From NCBI GenBank assembly GCA_026125285.1, contig JAHCLO010000004.1, positions 1-64,000 of the forward strand: 64,000 bases of DNA, given 5' to 3'. The notes beneath the pieces were generated by a model. The model was not told the origin of the DNA, did no database searches, and saw only the letters and a program-made list of their open reading frames with translations. The position numbers and the translations under genes were made by a program. Within the stretch, counting starts at the first letter, position 1. Each line of letters opens with the position of its first letter. Shown in pieces: positions 43,262 to 51,692 of the stretch. This stretch comes from Verrucomicrobiia bacterium (GTDB lineage: Bacteria > Verrucomicrobiota > Verrucomicrobiia > Limisphaerales > JADLHS01).

Positions 43262-43312
43262 ACTAATCGCGTGGCAAGAAACTGAGCGATACACGTAGGG
43301 GAGGGAATCTGC

Positions 43313-44308
43313 TTACTTGCCCAGTAATTCTGCCACCAACGCCCGTTCTTCCTTCAGTTCATTCTCGGTGAGGGTGATCTTGCCGCGGCTGAATTCATTG
43401 AGCGGCACACCCTGGACGATCTCCCATGACTTCCCGTTGCTGCGGATGGGGTAACTGAACATCAGACCTTTCTCGATGCCAAAGCTCCCATCCGAGCAGA
43501 CGGCCACGCTGTTCCAATCGCCTGCGGGCGTCGGATTGACGAGCGAGCGAACGGTGTCAATCGCCGCATTCGCCGCGCTGGCCGCGCTCGACGCGCCGCG
43601 CGCCTTGATGATGGCGGCCCCGCGCTGCTGCACAATGTTGATGAAATCTTTCTCCAGCCACTCGGTGTGCTTGATGATGTCGGTCACGGGGCGGGTACCG
43701 ATCTTCGCGTTGAAGAAGTCGGGGAACATCGTGGAACTGTGATTGCCCCAGATGGCCAGATTGGTCACCGCCGTGGTATCCACGCTCGCCTTTTTTGCGA
43801 GTTGCGCCTTGGCGCGGTTCTCATCCAGGCGCGTCATGGCGAAGAAGCGGTCGCGCGGAACGTTGGGCGCGTTGTTCATGCAAATCAGCGCGTTGGTGTT
43901 GCAGGGATTTCCCACCACCAGCACGCGCACGTCGCCGGCGGCGTTCTGCTGAATGGCCTTGCCCTGACCGACGAAAATTCTGCCATTGGCGCCCAGCAAG
44001 TCTTTGCGCTCCATGCCGGCTTTGCGCGGCGCCGCGCCAACCAGCAAACACCAGTTCACACCCTTGAAACCCTCGTCGAGATTGCCCGTGGCCACGATGC
44101 CCTTGAGCAACGGGAACGCGCAATCCTCGATCTCCATCACCGTGCCCTTGAGCTTCTCCAAAATCTCCGGCACGTCCACTTCAATCAGGTGCAGGATGAC
44201 GGGTTGGTTCGGCCCGAAGACCTCGCCAGAGGCGATGCGGAACAGCAAAGAATAACCGATCTGCCCGGCGGCGCCGGTGACCGCGACTCGAATTGGATTT
44301 GCGCTCAT
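43313..44308 (-). CDS. mdh: Malate dehydrogenase
   Basis: A 331-residue NAD-dependent malate dehydrogenase of the long (type 2, cytosolic-like) group. Rossmann motif [20 protein letters not shown], substrate arginines in GMERKDLL and MTRLDENRA, catalytic histidine in [12 protein letters not shown], and [12 protein letters not shown] near the end. Oxidises malate to oxaloacetate in the citric acid cycle. Its stop is only 51 bases from the end of the convergent PEP-CTERM gene. Confidence 0.94.
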   Translation of the reverse strand: MSANPIRVAVTGAAGQIGYSLLFRIASGEVFGPNQPVILHLIEVDVPEILEKLKGTVMEIEDCAFPLLKGIVATGNLDEGFKGVNWCLLVGAAPRKAGMERKDLLGANGRIFVGQGKAIQQNAAGDVRVLVVGNPCNTNALICMNNAPNVPRDRFFAMTRLDENRAKAQLAKKASVDTTAVTNLAIWGNHSSTMFPDFFNAKIGTRPVTDIIKHTEWLEKDFINIVQQRGAAIIKARGASSAASAANAAIDTVRSLVNPTPAGDWNSVAVCSDGSFGIEKGLMFSYPIRSNGKSWEIVQGVPLNEFSRGKITLTENELKEERALVAELLGK

Positions 44309-44423
44309 GGTTCGTTGAATCGTTGGATTATTAACTCGTTATAGGGCCCAGAAGTTAGCGAGGAGGACGAGGCAAGTCACGTATTAACCGCGTTACGTTT
44401 CAACGGCTCGACAGTTCAACGAC

Positions 44424-45299
44424 TCACAACCCAATCGGATGCCAGGCAGTCTTGTACTCGATGGTATCAAGTATCCAATACGGGTCTTCGGCCTTCGGTG
44501 TGAACCAGTCCCGCAGGGTCAGCGAGTGATTGGAGTATCGCTTCAGATTGATGGCGGTGCCGGCCTGCAATGGTGGTCCGAGTTCGGCGATCCCCGTCCC
44601 GTCCACCACCGCGTTCACGTCCAGATGGCTGGCGATGTGAGGCACGAGTTCCGCGCGCTTGCCCGTGAGCAGGTTGACGACGCCGCCCGGGAGATCGCTG
44701 GTGGCGAGAATCTCGGTGAAGGTGACGGCCGGGAGCGGAAACCGCTCTGACGCGATCGCCACGGCCGCATTGCCGCTGAGGATCACCGACGCCGCAAGCG
44801 TCACCAGCGCCAGCAACGAAGGTTCGTCCGGCGTGAGGATCACGACCACGCCGGTGGGTTCGGGCGTGGTGAAATTGAAATGCGAACTCGCCACGGGATT
44901 CACACTGCCGAACACCTGCGAATACTTGTCAGTCCAGCCGGCAAAATGGACCAGACGGTCAACGGCCAGTGTCACTTCGCATTTGGCTCTGGCGGAGCTG
45001 ACTTCAGTGGAGCGGGAGATTTCCGCGACCAATTCGCTGGCGCGGTTCTGGAGCATCTCGGCGGCCCGATAAAAAATCTGCCCGCGGTTGTAAGCCGACG
45101 CCTGGCTCCAACCCGCTACCGCTGCCCGCGCCGCCACGACGGCATCGCGGAAATCCTTGCGGGAGGCGTGCGCATAATTGTCGAGCCGTGTGCCGCTCGC
45201 GGACCTGGCCGGCAGATAACGTCCGCTCTCGCTGCGCGGGAACTTGCCGCCAATGTAAAGCTTGTAGGTCTTCTTGATTTCGAGACGCGTGGCACTCAT
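44424..45299 (-). CDS. Aldehyde dehydrogenase-like protein lacking the catalytic half
   Basis: 292 residues from ATG 45299. It matches the N-terminal NAD-binding part of aldehyde dehydrogenases (YIGGKFPRSESGRYLPARSA, AVVAARAAVAGWSQASAYNR, PTGVVVILTPDEPSLLALVT, LPGGVVNLLTGKRAELVPHI). It ends without the catalytic Cys/Glu domain found in full-length enzymes (about 480 residues). The ending is clean, with no trace of further homology downstream. Similar short proteins occur beside full aldehyde dehydrogenases and deoC in other bacteria; here no full partner is adjacent. It may be a structural or regulatory subunit. Confidence 0.8.
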   Translation of the reverse strand: MSATRLEIKKTYKLYIGGKFPRSESGRYLPARSASGTRLDNYAHASRKDFRDAVVAARAAVAGWSQASAYNRGQIFYRAAEMLQNRASELVAEISRSTEVSSARAKCEVTLAVDRLVHFAGWTDKYSQVFGSVNPVASSHFNFTTPEPTGVVVILTPDEPSLLALVTLAASVILSGNAAVAIASERFPLPAVTFTEILATSDLPGGVVNLLTGKRAELVPHIASHLDVNAVVDGTGIAELGPPLQAGTAINLKRYSNHSLTLRDWFTPKAEDPYWILDTIEYKTAWHPIGL

Positions 45300-45359
45300 G
45301 GCTTGCGGAAGATTCGTGAAGTTGCCGGGCAACACAACGCAATTCTGCCGGTCATCAGT

Positions 45360-46664
45360 TCACTCACTCAACCTTGCCGACGCGGGCAACGCGAAGTACT
45401 GCGGCCAGGGCGTCAATTCCAGAACCAATTTGCCTTGCTGGAGTCTTACTTGGCCGGGTTGACCATTACCGTTGATCGCCGGCAGGGTCACATCATCCGG
45501 CTTCAAGTTTGCATCGCTCTCAATTCCCAGTCGGACCTGTTGCGCCTCGCCAATGGTCCAGGCGGCAACCTTGTGCCGGGCCTGCGAATCGCTCAACAGG
45601 ATCACAAAATCGTGTTCGTTACCCGTTGGTACTCGGCGGACGATGCGGCAGCCCGCCAGTTCGCGAGTCAGCGTTTGAATGGCCGTGTAAGCCGGCTTCG
45701 GTGTCAGGTCCGGCAGCACGGTACCAAAGTGGTGTTCGCGTTCATCCGGATCATCGCCGTCGTTCTTCCAATCGTACCAGATGGACAGCGGGACGTTGCA
45801 CAGCAGGTTGACCAGTTGTTGGCGCACCGCGAACTGGGCCTGGGTCTCCAGGGGCAGTCCTTTTGTGTGGGTGGCGTAACCCCATTCGCCGCTCAGGATG
45901 GGAATCTTGCCTTGTCTTGGCGTCGGCGCGTAACGGTCCATCAACGCCCGGAGCTTCTCGTAATCGGGGGCCACCGTCTCCGGTGCTCTGGCGTAATTGC
46001 GATAAGGATGCACGCTGACCGCGTCAAGGTGTTCCAGCACGCCTGACTTGAAGAAAGCTTCCAGGAACGCCCACGGAAACTCCGACGTCGCGGGCGCGAC
46101 GATGGTTGCGTGGGGATCCGCCGCGCGAATCGCCTGAATCGTGGCCAGTGCCAGCGTCGTGTACTGCTGCACGTCCGGTTTGGGTTGCCAGAAATGAATG
46201 TTCGGTTCGTTCCAGATTTCCCAGATAATGTTGCGCCCGCGAAAACGTCTTGCCGCCGTCCCCGCCCATTGCGCAAACGCCGCCACACTCTCCGGTCGCT
46301 GCGGCGACGCCGTCGTCTTGTGCGGCTGGCCGGTGATCGGGTTCGGACTGGTCACCTCCTCTTCGTAGAGCCGGTTCGAATAGTCCAGGATATAGAGCGC
46401 CCGCAATCCGCGCTTCTCCAGGTTCGCGGTCAATTCATCGTAACCGGACCAATCGTATTCGCCCCGCCGCCGCTCGATGCCAGCCCACGTAAAATCCATC
46501 CGGGCGAACTTGAAACCGGCCGCTGCGATCATATCGAGATCGCGCTCGTGGCCTTTGACGAAGTGAATGTTCACGCCCACGCCCGCGGGCAGGTTGGGTT
46601 CGGGGATTTGCGCGGACAACGCGAAGGGCAGGCACATCAACCAAGCCGGCATTTTCATGCTCAT
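45360..46664 (-). CDS. Secreted glycoside hydrolase of clan GH-A type
   Basis: A 434-residue TIM-barrel hydrolase with signal peptide (MKMPAWLMCLPFALSAQ, starting at codon 1, 3 or 5). The acid/base glutamate is in the classical WEIWNEPN (Glu153) and the probable nucleophile in ILSGEWGY (Glu260). Also typical are FKFARMDFTWAGIERRRGEY and VHPYRNYA. The pattern resembles GH39/GH5-like retaining enzymes. The C-terminal 110 residues form a beta domain. The substrate is likely a plant or algal polysaccharide. It lies upstream of the aldehyde dehydrogenase-like gene on the same strand with 60 bases between. Confidence 0.85.
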   Translation of the reverse strand: MSMKMPAWLMCLPFALSAQIPEPNLPAGVGVNIHFVKGHERDLDMIAAAGFKFARMDFTWAGIERRRGEYDWSGYDELTANLEKRGLRALYILDYSNRLYEEEVTSPNPITGQPHKTTASPQRPESVAAFAQWAGTAARRFRGRNIIWEIWNEPNIHFWQPKPDVQQYTTLALATIQAIRAADPHATIVAPATSEFPWAFLEAFFKSGVLEHLDAVSVHPYRNYARAPETVAPDYEKLRALMDRYAPTPRQGKIPILSGEWGYATHTKGLPLETQAQFAVRQQLVNLLCNVPLSIWYDWKNDGDDPDEREHHFGTVLPDLTPKPAYTAIQTLTRELAGCRIVRRVPTGNEHDFVILLSDSQARHKVAAWTIGEAQQVRLGIESDANLKPDDVTLPAINGNGQPGQVRLQQGKLVLELTPWPQYFALPASARLSE

Positions 46665-46791
46665 GCCGAAACTTCACCATGCCCGCCCTTATTCGTCAAT
46701 CCTGCCGCAATCGCCCACAAAGCGAATCCGACTGGCGGCTTCGGGCAAACGCCATTTTCACACCATGGAATGCAGGACCATTGCGCGACGT

Positions 46792-47220
46792 TCAGCCATA
46801 GCGATACGGTTTGCTCAGGGAGAAGGTATTGGGCAAATGCCGCACTTCGCGCACCGCACCGTCGGTCAGCAGCACCTCCACGATGTCGAACCGGATTTTC
46901 AGTTCCGGGTTCTTCAGCAGCCGCAAATAATCCAGCGCGGTCTGGGAAAGCAACCGCCGTTTGCGCGCGTTCACTGCGGCCGCCGGGCGGGTATAGTCTT
47001 CGGAGGAGCGCGTCTTGACCTCCACGAACACCAGACAATCAGCGTCGCGGAATACCAGATCAATTTCGCCGCGCTCGGATCGGAAGTTGGCCGTGAGAAA
47101 CTTCAAGCCGAGCTGCCGCAGATGTTTCCGGGCCGCGCGCTCCCCGAGTTCACCCCGCCGCAGATGCTCCGGCTTTTCGGCCGGGGCAAAGAACGATTTG
47201 AGGCGCTGGACAAGACGCAT
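46792..47220 (-). CDS. YraN family (UPF0102) nuclease-like protein
   Basis: 142 residues from ATG 47220. It matches the YraN/UPF0102 family: GELGERAARKHLRQLGLKFL, RGEIDLVFRDADCLVFVEVK (the restriction-endonuclease-like E..D..E-x-K core) and VNARKRRLLSQTALDYL. The biochemical role of the family is unsettled, with ideas linking it to Holliday junctions or recombination. The C-terminal part (RFDIVEVLL) is complete. It is divergent from the methyltransferase gene, with 49 bases between the start codons. Confidence 0.9.
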   Translation of the reverse strand: MRLVQRLKSFFAPAEKPEHLRRGELGERAARKHLRQLGLKFLTANFRSERGEIDLVFRDADCLVFVEVKTRSSEDYTRPAAAVNARKRRLLSQTALDYLRLLKNPELKIRFDIVEVLLTDGAVREVRHLPNTFSLSKPYRYG

Positions 47221-47269
47221 GGTGGCGCAGTTTGATTTCGATTGTCGTGGCTCGTGGCTGCGTGTTTCT

Positions 47270-48232
47270 ATGTGCCGCAGCCTGACAACACAATCCAAAA
47301 CTGAGCCTCCCGCCGAAAGCCTCGCACGCGCGTGTCCGGTTTGCCTGCGCGCCAACGCGGAGCCGTTCTGGCACAAAGGCGAATTGCGCATCGTCCGTTG
47401 CCTTGCCTGCGACATGGTCTATGTGAATCCCGCACCCGCTGGCATGGCCAGTGGGGATTTCTACAACACTGAGGGCGCGGCCTACTATCTGTCGCCAGCC
47501 AAACTGGCCAGTGATTACGCGCCCGTTCGTTATGCGCGCGAGCTAAGGTTGTTTCGCGAATTCTGTTCGCGTGGTCGCGTGCTGGACGCGGGGTGCGGTT
47601 CGGGCGGCTTTTTGTTCCAACTCCGCCAGCGCTGGCCGCACGCTTATGAATTGCTCGGCACCGACGTGAGCGGCGCGCCGCTGGATTATGCGGAATCACG
47701 CGGCGTGGCGGTGGCGCGCGGTAGTTTTTTGGAGCAGCATTTCGGGGATTGCCCGTTCGATGCCATTACCCTTTGGGCCGTGGTCGAGCATCTTGCCTGT
47801 CCGAGGGCCTTTCTGGAGAAAGCGCATGCCCTGCTGAAACCCGGCGGCGTCTGTTTCGTGCTGGTGCCGAATCTGCGCTCGCTCGCGGTGCGACTCCTGG
47901 GCGTCAAGTATCGCTACGTTTATTCCCAGCACTTGAATTACTTCACCGCGACGACCCTGAAGCAATTGGGCGAAACCGTGGGGTTTGAGATCGTCACCAC
48001 GCGGTTCACCCATTTCAATCCGCTGGTCATCTGGCAGGACGGGCGCGGCGGCGGGCGCGAAGTGTCGAACGCCGAACGCGGCGCGTTGTTGCAGCAGACC
48101 ACGGCCTACAAACAGCGGTGGTGGCTGGCGCCGGCCAGATGGGCTTACGGACTGACGGAAAGAACGCTCGGCGCACTCGGCCTCGCGGACAACGTCGTCG
48201 CCGTGCTCCGAAAAGGCCAGGGAGCCATTTAA
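47270..48232 (+). CDS. Zinc-ribbon class I methyltransferase
   Basis: 320 residues from ATG 47270. The N-terminus has a CPVCL...CLACDMVYVNP zinc-binding segment, then a class I SAM-dependent methyltransferase fold: motif I VLDAGCGSGGFL, ELLGTDVSGAPLDYA, and post-I FDAITLWAVVEHLACP with LKPGGVCFVLVPN. This architecture is common among methyltransferases modifying O-antigen or other surface sugars. Substrate unknown. Its end faces the convergent cytochrome gene, 83 bases away. Confidence 0.87.
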   Translation: MCRSLTTQSKTEPPAESLARACPVCLRANAEPFWHKGELRIVRCLACDMVYVNPAPAGMASGDFYNTEGAAYYLSPAKLASDYAPVRYARELRLFREFCSRGRVLDAGCGSGGFLFQLRQRWPHAYELLGTDVSGAPLDYAESRGVAVARGSFLEQHFGDCPFDAITLWAVVEHLACPRAFLEKAHALLKPGGVCFVLVPNLRSLAVRLLGVKYRYVYSQHLNYFTATTLKQLGETVGFEIVTTRFTHFNPLVIWQDGRGGGREVSNAERGALLQQTTAYKQRWWLAPARWAYGLTERTLGALGLADNVVAVLRKGQGAI

Positions 48233-48315
48233 CACAGAGGAGCAATCCCGCCAATTTCAGTTCAGCGGTGTTTCGCGGATTCGACCAGGCCCGGTTTACA
48301 CGCCGCGAGCAGTTC

Positions 48316-48933
48316 TCAATCCTTCGCGGGGATGGTGAGCAGTTCCGCAGGGGTCCAGTTTATCGCACGGTCCTTGGTCTGCTCCCGGATCTTGGCGACC
48401 TGCTCGGCAGTGACTTCCGAGGCGTCGTGTTTCCAGTCCGGATTGCGCCGGATGTAGGTCAACACCTGGGCGATTTCCTCGTCGGTGAACGTGCCTTTGA
48501 ACGGCGTCATCACCCCGCCGCCGTATTGTTTGCCGCTCACTTCAATCGGTCCGGTCAAGCCATCGAGCACAATGCGGATCAACCGGTTCGGCCCGTCCGC
48601 CAGCACCCAATCCGAGCCGGCGATGGGCGGGGCGTTGACCGCCGGATTGCCCACGCCGTTGACCATGTGGCACGCGGCACACGCCGCATCGTAGATTCTG
48701 CGCCCCGGGCGCAGGTCGGGGCCGTCGGGCGGGGGCGGTTGGAATTGTTCCGGGAGAGCCGCAAAGGGACGATACACCCGCGCGTCAAACCAGCCGCCGC
48801 GCGCGTCAAAGTACACCGCCCCTCCCAACAACAGCAGGAGCATCAATGCGATCAGCCACATCGGCACGGTGGCCGACGAAGCCGTCGGCTCGGCTTCGGT
48901 GGTTGGATTCGGCGATTTCACTTCGGCACTCAT
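48316..48933 (-). CDS. Membrane-anchored monoheme cytochrome c
   Basis: 205 residues with one N-terminal transmembrane helix (PMWLIALMLLLLLGGAVYF) and a class I cytochrome c domain in the periplasm: CAACH heme attachment, distal methionine probably in GGGVMTPFKG, and DEEIAQVLTYIRR. It is the last gene of the ACIII operon; its ATG overlaps the stop of the CcoO-like gene (ATGA). It occupies the CcoP position but has only one heme. Likely carries electrons out of the complex to an oxidase or soluble carrier. Confidence 0.88.
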   Translation of the reverse strand: MSAEVKSPNPTTEAEPTASSATVPMWLIALMLLLLLGGAVYFDARGGWFDARVYRPFAALPEQFQPPPPDGPDLRPGRRIYDAACAACHMVNGVGNPAVNAPPIAGSDWVLADGPNRLIRIVLDGLTGPIEVSGKQYGGGVMTPFKGTFTDEEIAQVLTYIRRNPDWKHDASEVTAEQVAKIREQTKDRAINWTPAELLTIPAKD

Positions 48934-49835
48934 TGGGCAGAGGCGGCAGCCACCGGCGGATTGACCACGGGTGCAGGAGCGTTGGTTGGGGCGGTATTGC
49001 CGGCCGGCGGTGTGAGCGGAGCTTCAAACAACGGTGCATCGGCTCGCAGGCTCAACAAGTACGCCACCAGCGCGCGGGCTTCCGCTTTCGGGACAATTTC
49101 ATATCCCGCCGGCGGGGCCCATTCGCCCGTCAATTGGAGGGCGTCCGGTGAAGCGACCTGCCCCATCCGGCGCCGTTCAAACAAATAACGGTAGGGGGGC
49201 ATCTTGGAATCCTGAAGCGCGCTGGCGGGCGCGTACAGGTGGCGATAGTGCCAGTTGGGATCAGTCCAGCGCATGCCTACGTTTGCCAGGTCGGGGCCGA
49301 CGCGGCGCGTCCCCAGTTGCACCGGGTAATCCTGCAAATAATCCTGCGCTACAGTGCGGCGCTTTCCCCAACCGCGCGCGATGTCAGGGCCATTCGCAAC
49401 AATGACCGGTTCCACCCGGCCACCTCCGGCCTTCAGTTCCCGGACCACCGGCTCCGCGGCGTTCATGTCCGCAACTTCCACGATTTTTCGCGGCAGATTC
49501 GACAGCACTTCAGGCTTCGCCATTTCGGGATTGATCTTGGTGATGGCAGCCAGCGTGGCGGCCACGTTCGTGCCGGCTTCCGCTAAATAGATATCGGCTT
49601 GCGCCCCCTCCTGCCCGATCTGTTGGGTGTGACAATACACACAGCCGTTCGCGCGATAAACCTGCAGGCCCTGCTGCGCGAGTCCGGGCCGGGCCAGCGG
49701 ATACAGGCTGGCCGAACCGAGCGGAACGGTCTGGACGCTGCGGCCCAATTGAATTTGCGGCGCCAGCACGAATCCGCCCCACGACGCCGCCAGCGCCAGA
49801 AACGCCGCCAGGAAAACTGTGGCGCTGGATTTCAC
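48930..49835 (-). CDS. CcoO-like monoheme cytochrome c with extra insert
   Basis: 301 residues from a GTG at 49835 that overlaps the CcoN-like stop (GTGA); a longer upstream ATG reading adds only shadow sequence. One membrane helix (TVFLAAFLALAASWGGFVL), CcoO-type heme site CVYCHTQ (65-69), and the CcoO hallmarks YPVQLGTRRVGPDLANVG and KMPPYRYLF (Met212, distal ligand). Between them, residues about 83-147, is an insert absent from ordinary CcoO. It has the look of an alpha/beta domain like ribosomal L7/L12 C-terminal domains (AAITKINPEMAKPEVLSNLP, NAAEPVVRELKAGGGRVEPV). A proline/alanine-rich tail ends the protein. Confidence 0.85.
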   Translation of the reverse strand: MKSSATVFLAAFLALAASWGGFVLAPQIQLGRSVQTVPLGSASLYPLARPGLAQQGLQVYRANGCVYCHTQQIGQEGAQADIYLAEAGTNVAATLAAITKINPEMAKPEVLSNLPRKIVEVADMNAAEPVVRELKAGGGRVEPVIVANGPDIARGWGKRRTVAQDYLQDYPVQLGTRRVGPDLANVGMRWTDPNWHYRHLYAPASALQDSKMPPYRYLFERRRMGQVASPDALQLTGEWAPPAGYEIVPKAEARALVAYLLSLRADAPLFEAPLTPPAGNTAPTNAPAPVVNPPVAAASAQ

Positions 49836-51289
49836 GGCTTTACCTCCGCAGTCGGCAACGGCGCGGTCAGATCGGCACAAGCCGCGCGACACACTGCCAG
49901 ATAGTAGCGCACCAGCACGGCGCCGATGTTGAAGAGGAAGAGAAGATTGCCGGCGAGAATCAGCAGTTCACCCATCGTGCCAAGGCGGAAGAACATCAAG
50001 GTGGCTTTGGTCACGTCGGTGAACGGGATATCGGGGTTGGCCAGTTTGACACCTTGCAGCACACCGCCAATGGCCAGTGGCAGCGCGAATAACAGCGTGC
50101 CGATCACGCCGCACCAGAAGTGAACGCGCACCGCTTTGGCGGCGGGCAATTCAAAGCCCGCCACGCGCGGCAGGATGTAATAGACCGCGCCGAACAGGGT
50201 CATGGCGAAGAAACCGTACACCCACAACTGAAGTTTGGCCGTGCCGAACCAGGTGAAATCAGTGAAGCGGTTCACAAACGGCAAACCGCTGGCCGCCAGC
50301 AGCAACACGGACAATGCCAGCGCGCCGGTCCCGAATTTCATGTAGCACAGCGGGCCGCCGCCACACGCCGTTTTCGCACCGCGCGTGGTCTGCACCACCA
50401 TCAAGACCACGGCCGCCGCCGGCACAACCATCATCATCGCCGCCATGTTGCTCAAGGTCGGCATCCACGCCGGCAACGTCGCCCCGGCGGGAATTCCCAC
50501 CCAGGTCCCAAACAGGATAAGCGTCCAGAAGACGAATAGCGCGAGATAGCTGCTCTGCAAAGGCCGCCCCACGAGCTTGGGCAGGAAATAGAACGACGAC
50601 GCGAGGCCGGCCAGCGCCAGCCAGACGAACAGCAGGTTGCCCGAATACCACCAGGCAATCGCCGCCTGCGTCACGCCGCGCACGGGAAAAAACTGGAGCA
50701 GCAAGGTGGCGGTCGAATAAATCCACGGAAACCAGAACAACGCCGCGAGCACGAACCATTGGGAGGGATACAGCGTCCGTTCCTTCCGCGCGTGGTGCGT
50801 AGAGAACGCCCACACCGCGATCAACAAATAAGCCAGGAGGAGAATCACCGCCGCGTAACGGGGCATTTCCAGCCACTCGAAGCCGGTGGCCTCGCCCGCC
50901 AGGATGGCAATCAAACCAACGCAGACCCCGATGTGCCAGAGCTTCGCGCCCACGGTCACCAACCAGGGCCGCGCCAGTTGCACACGCCCCAATCGTGCCA
51001 GCATCCACAGCGCGACCCCCAGCGCAACTGGGATCGCAAAGCCATAAACCAGCAGATTGGTGCTGGCGGGATAGACCCGGCCAAAAGTCAGCCAGGCCGC
51101 ATCCGCCAGAAAATCCGCCTTGTGAAACTTGAGTGAGGCGATGAAGCCAAAAATCGAACCCAGCACCAGCCAGAACGCCGCGCCGCCGAACAACATGAAG
51201 AGCGGCAGCCGGCACGAAGCGTCAATGCCGGCCGTCGAAGAATCGGCAGCGAGGGCGGCAGGACGGTTGGTGACGGCAGGCGCGGTCAT
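49832..51289 (-). CDS. CcoN-like (cbb3 subunit I) protein lacking all metal ligands
   Basis: A 485-residue, about 12-helix protein clearly related to cbb3 oxidase subunit I: GRVYPASTNLLVYGF matches GRLRPLHTNAVIF, WWYSGNLLFVWLALAG matches WWYGHNAVGFF, and FYFLPKLVGRPL, TWVGIPAGATLPAW and TDFTWFGTAKLQ match further CcoN blocks. The heme b histidine is Ser76, the first CuB histidine is Gly217, the CuB pair (PHHLHYT) is gone, and the GHVH heme pair reads GTAK (349-352). Only five histidines remain, none in these blocks. It cannot reduce oxygen as a heme-copper oxidase does. It probably acts as a membrane scaffold inside the ACIII assembly. Confidence 0.85.
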   Translation of the reverse strand: MTAPAVTNRPAALAADSSTAGIDASCRLPLFMLFGGAAFWLVLGSIFGFIASLKFHKADFLADAAWLTFGRVYPASTNLLVYGFAIPVALGVALWMLARLGRVQLARPWLVTVGAKLWHIGVCVGLIAILAGEATGFEWLEMPRYAAVILLLAYLLIAVWAFSTHHARKERTLYPSQWFVLAALFWFPWIYSTATLLLQFFPVRGVTQAAIAWWYSGNLLFVWLALAGLASSFYFLPKLVGRPLQSSYLALFVFWTLILFGTWVGIPAGATLPAWMPTLSNMAAMMMVVPAAAVVLMVVQTTRGAKTACGGGPLCYMKFGTGALALSVLLLAASGLPFVNRFTDFTWFGTAKLQLWVYGFFAMTLFGAVYYILPRVAGFELPAAKAVRVHFWCGVIGTLLFALPLAIGGVLQGVKLANPDIPFTDVTKATLMFFRLGTMGELLILAGNLLFLFNIGAVLVRYYLAVCRAACADLTAPLPTAEVKP

Positions 51290-51305
51290 TCGACGAACAG
51301 CAACA

Positions 51306-51692
51306 TTACTCGAAAGGACTCGGCTCCTCCGGCGGTTTGGGCGGGGGCGCGGTGGCTTTCTCGACGCGGGCGATCAGATTGGCGCGTGCCTGAGCCGGAT
51401 TGCGCCACTCGCGTTCGGCCAGTTTCATGGCCTCGGCAATCGGCAGGCGCACGATGCCTTTCCCGGCATCAATCCAACCCACCCGCTTGAGCGCTTCGGC
51501 TTCCGTGGCGGTCAATTCGGCGCGGGCCTTGGCGCGTTCCACCTTGCGCGCCTCATCCACCGCCGTGGAAGGCAGCGTGTATTTCTTGGTGACCCATACC
51601 AGCGCGGCGAAGATCAGGCAGGCAATCAGCACCGCGGCGATGATTGCCAGACTGCGGCCGGAACAGCATTTTTCAGATTCGGAGGAATTCAT
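51306..51692 (-). CDS. Small single-helix protein of the ACIII operon
   Basis: A 128-residue protein: short cytoplasmic N-terminus with a CC pair, one membrane helix (SLAIIAAVLIACLIFAALVW), then a periplasmic helical part (ARKVERAKARAELTATEAEA, RVGWIDAGKGIVRLPIAEAM) and a proline-rich end. The ATG overlaps the actF stop by one base. The KGIVRLPI.EAM segment resembles short periplasmic parts of respiratory accessory proteins, but I do not recognise a named family. It may correspond in position to small accessory subunits (ActG) in other ACIII operons, without evident similarity. Confidence 0.7.
   Translation of the reverse strand: MNSSESEKCCSGRSLAIIAAVLIACLIFAALVWVTKKYTLPSTAVDEARKVERAKARAELTATEAEALKRVGWIDAGKGIVRLPIAEAMKLAEREWRNPAQARANLIARVEKATAPPPKPPEEPSPFE

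Noticed and set aside
48316..51289. Functional cbb3-type cytochrome c oxidase
   Set aside because: The subunit I homologue lacks all metal-binding histidines, so calling it an oxidase would be wrong despite the overall similarity.
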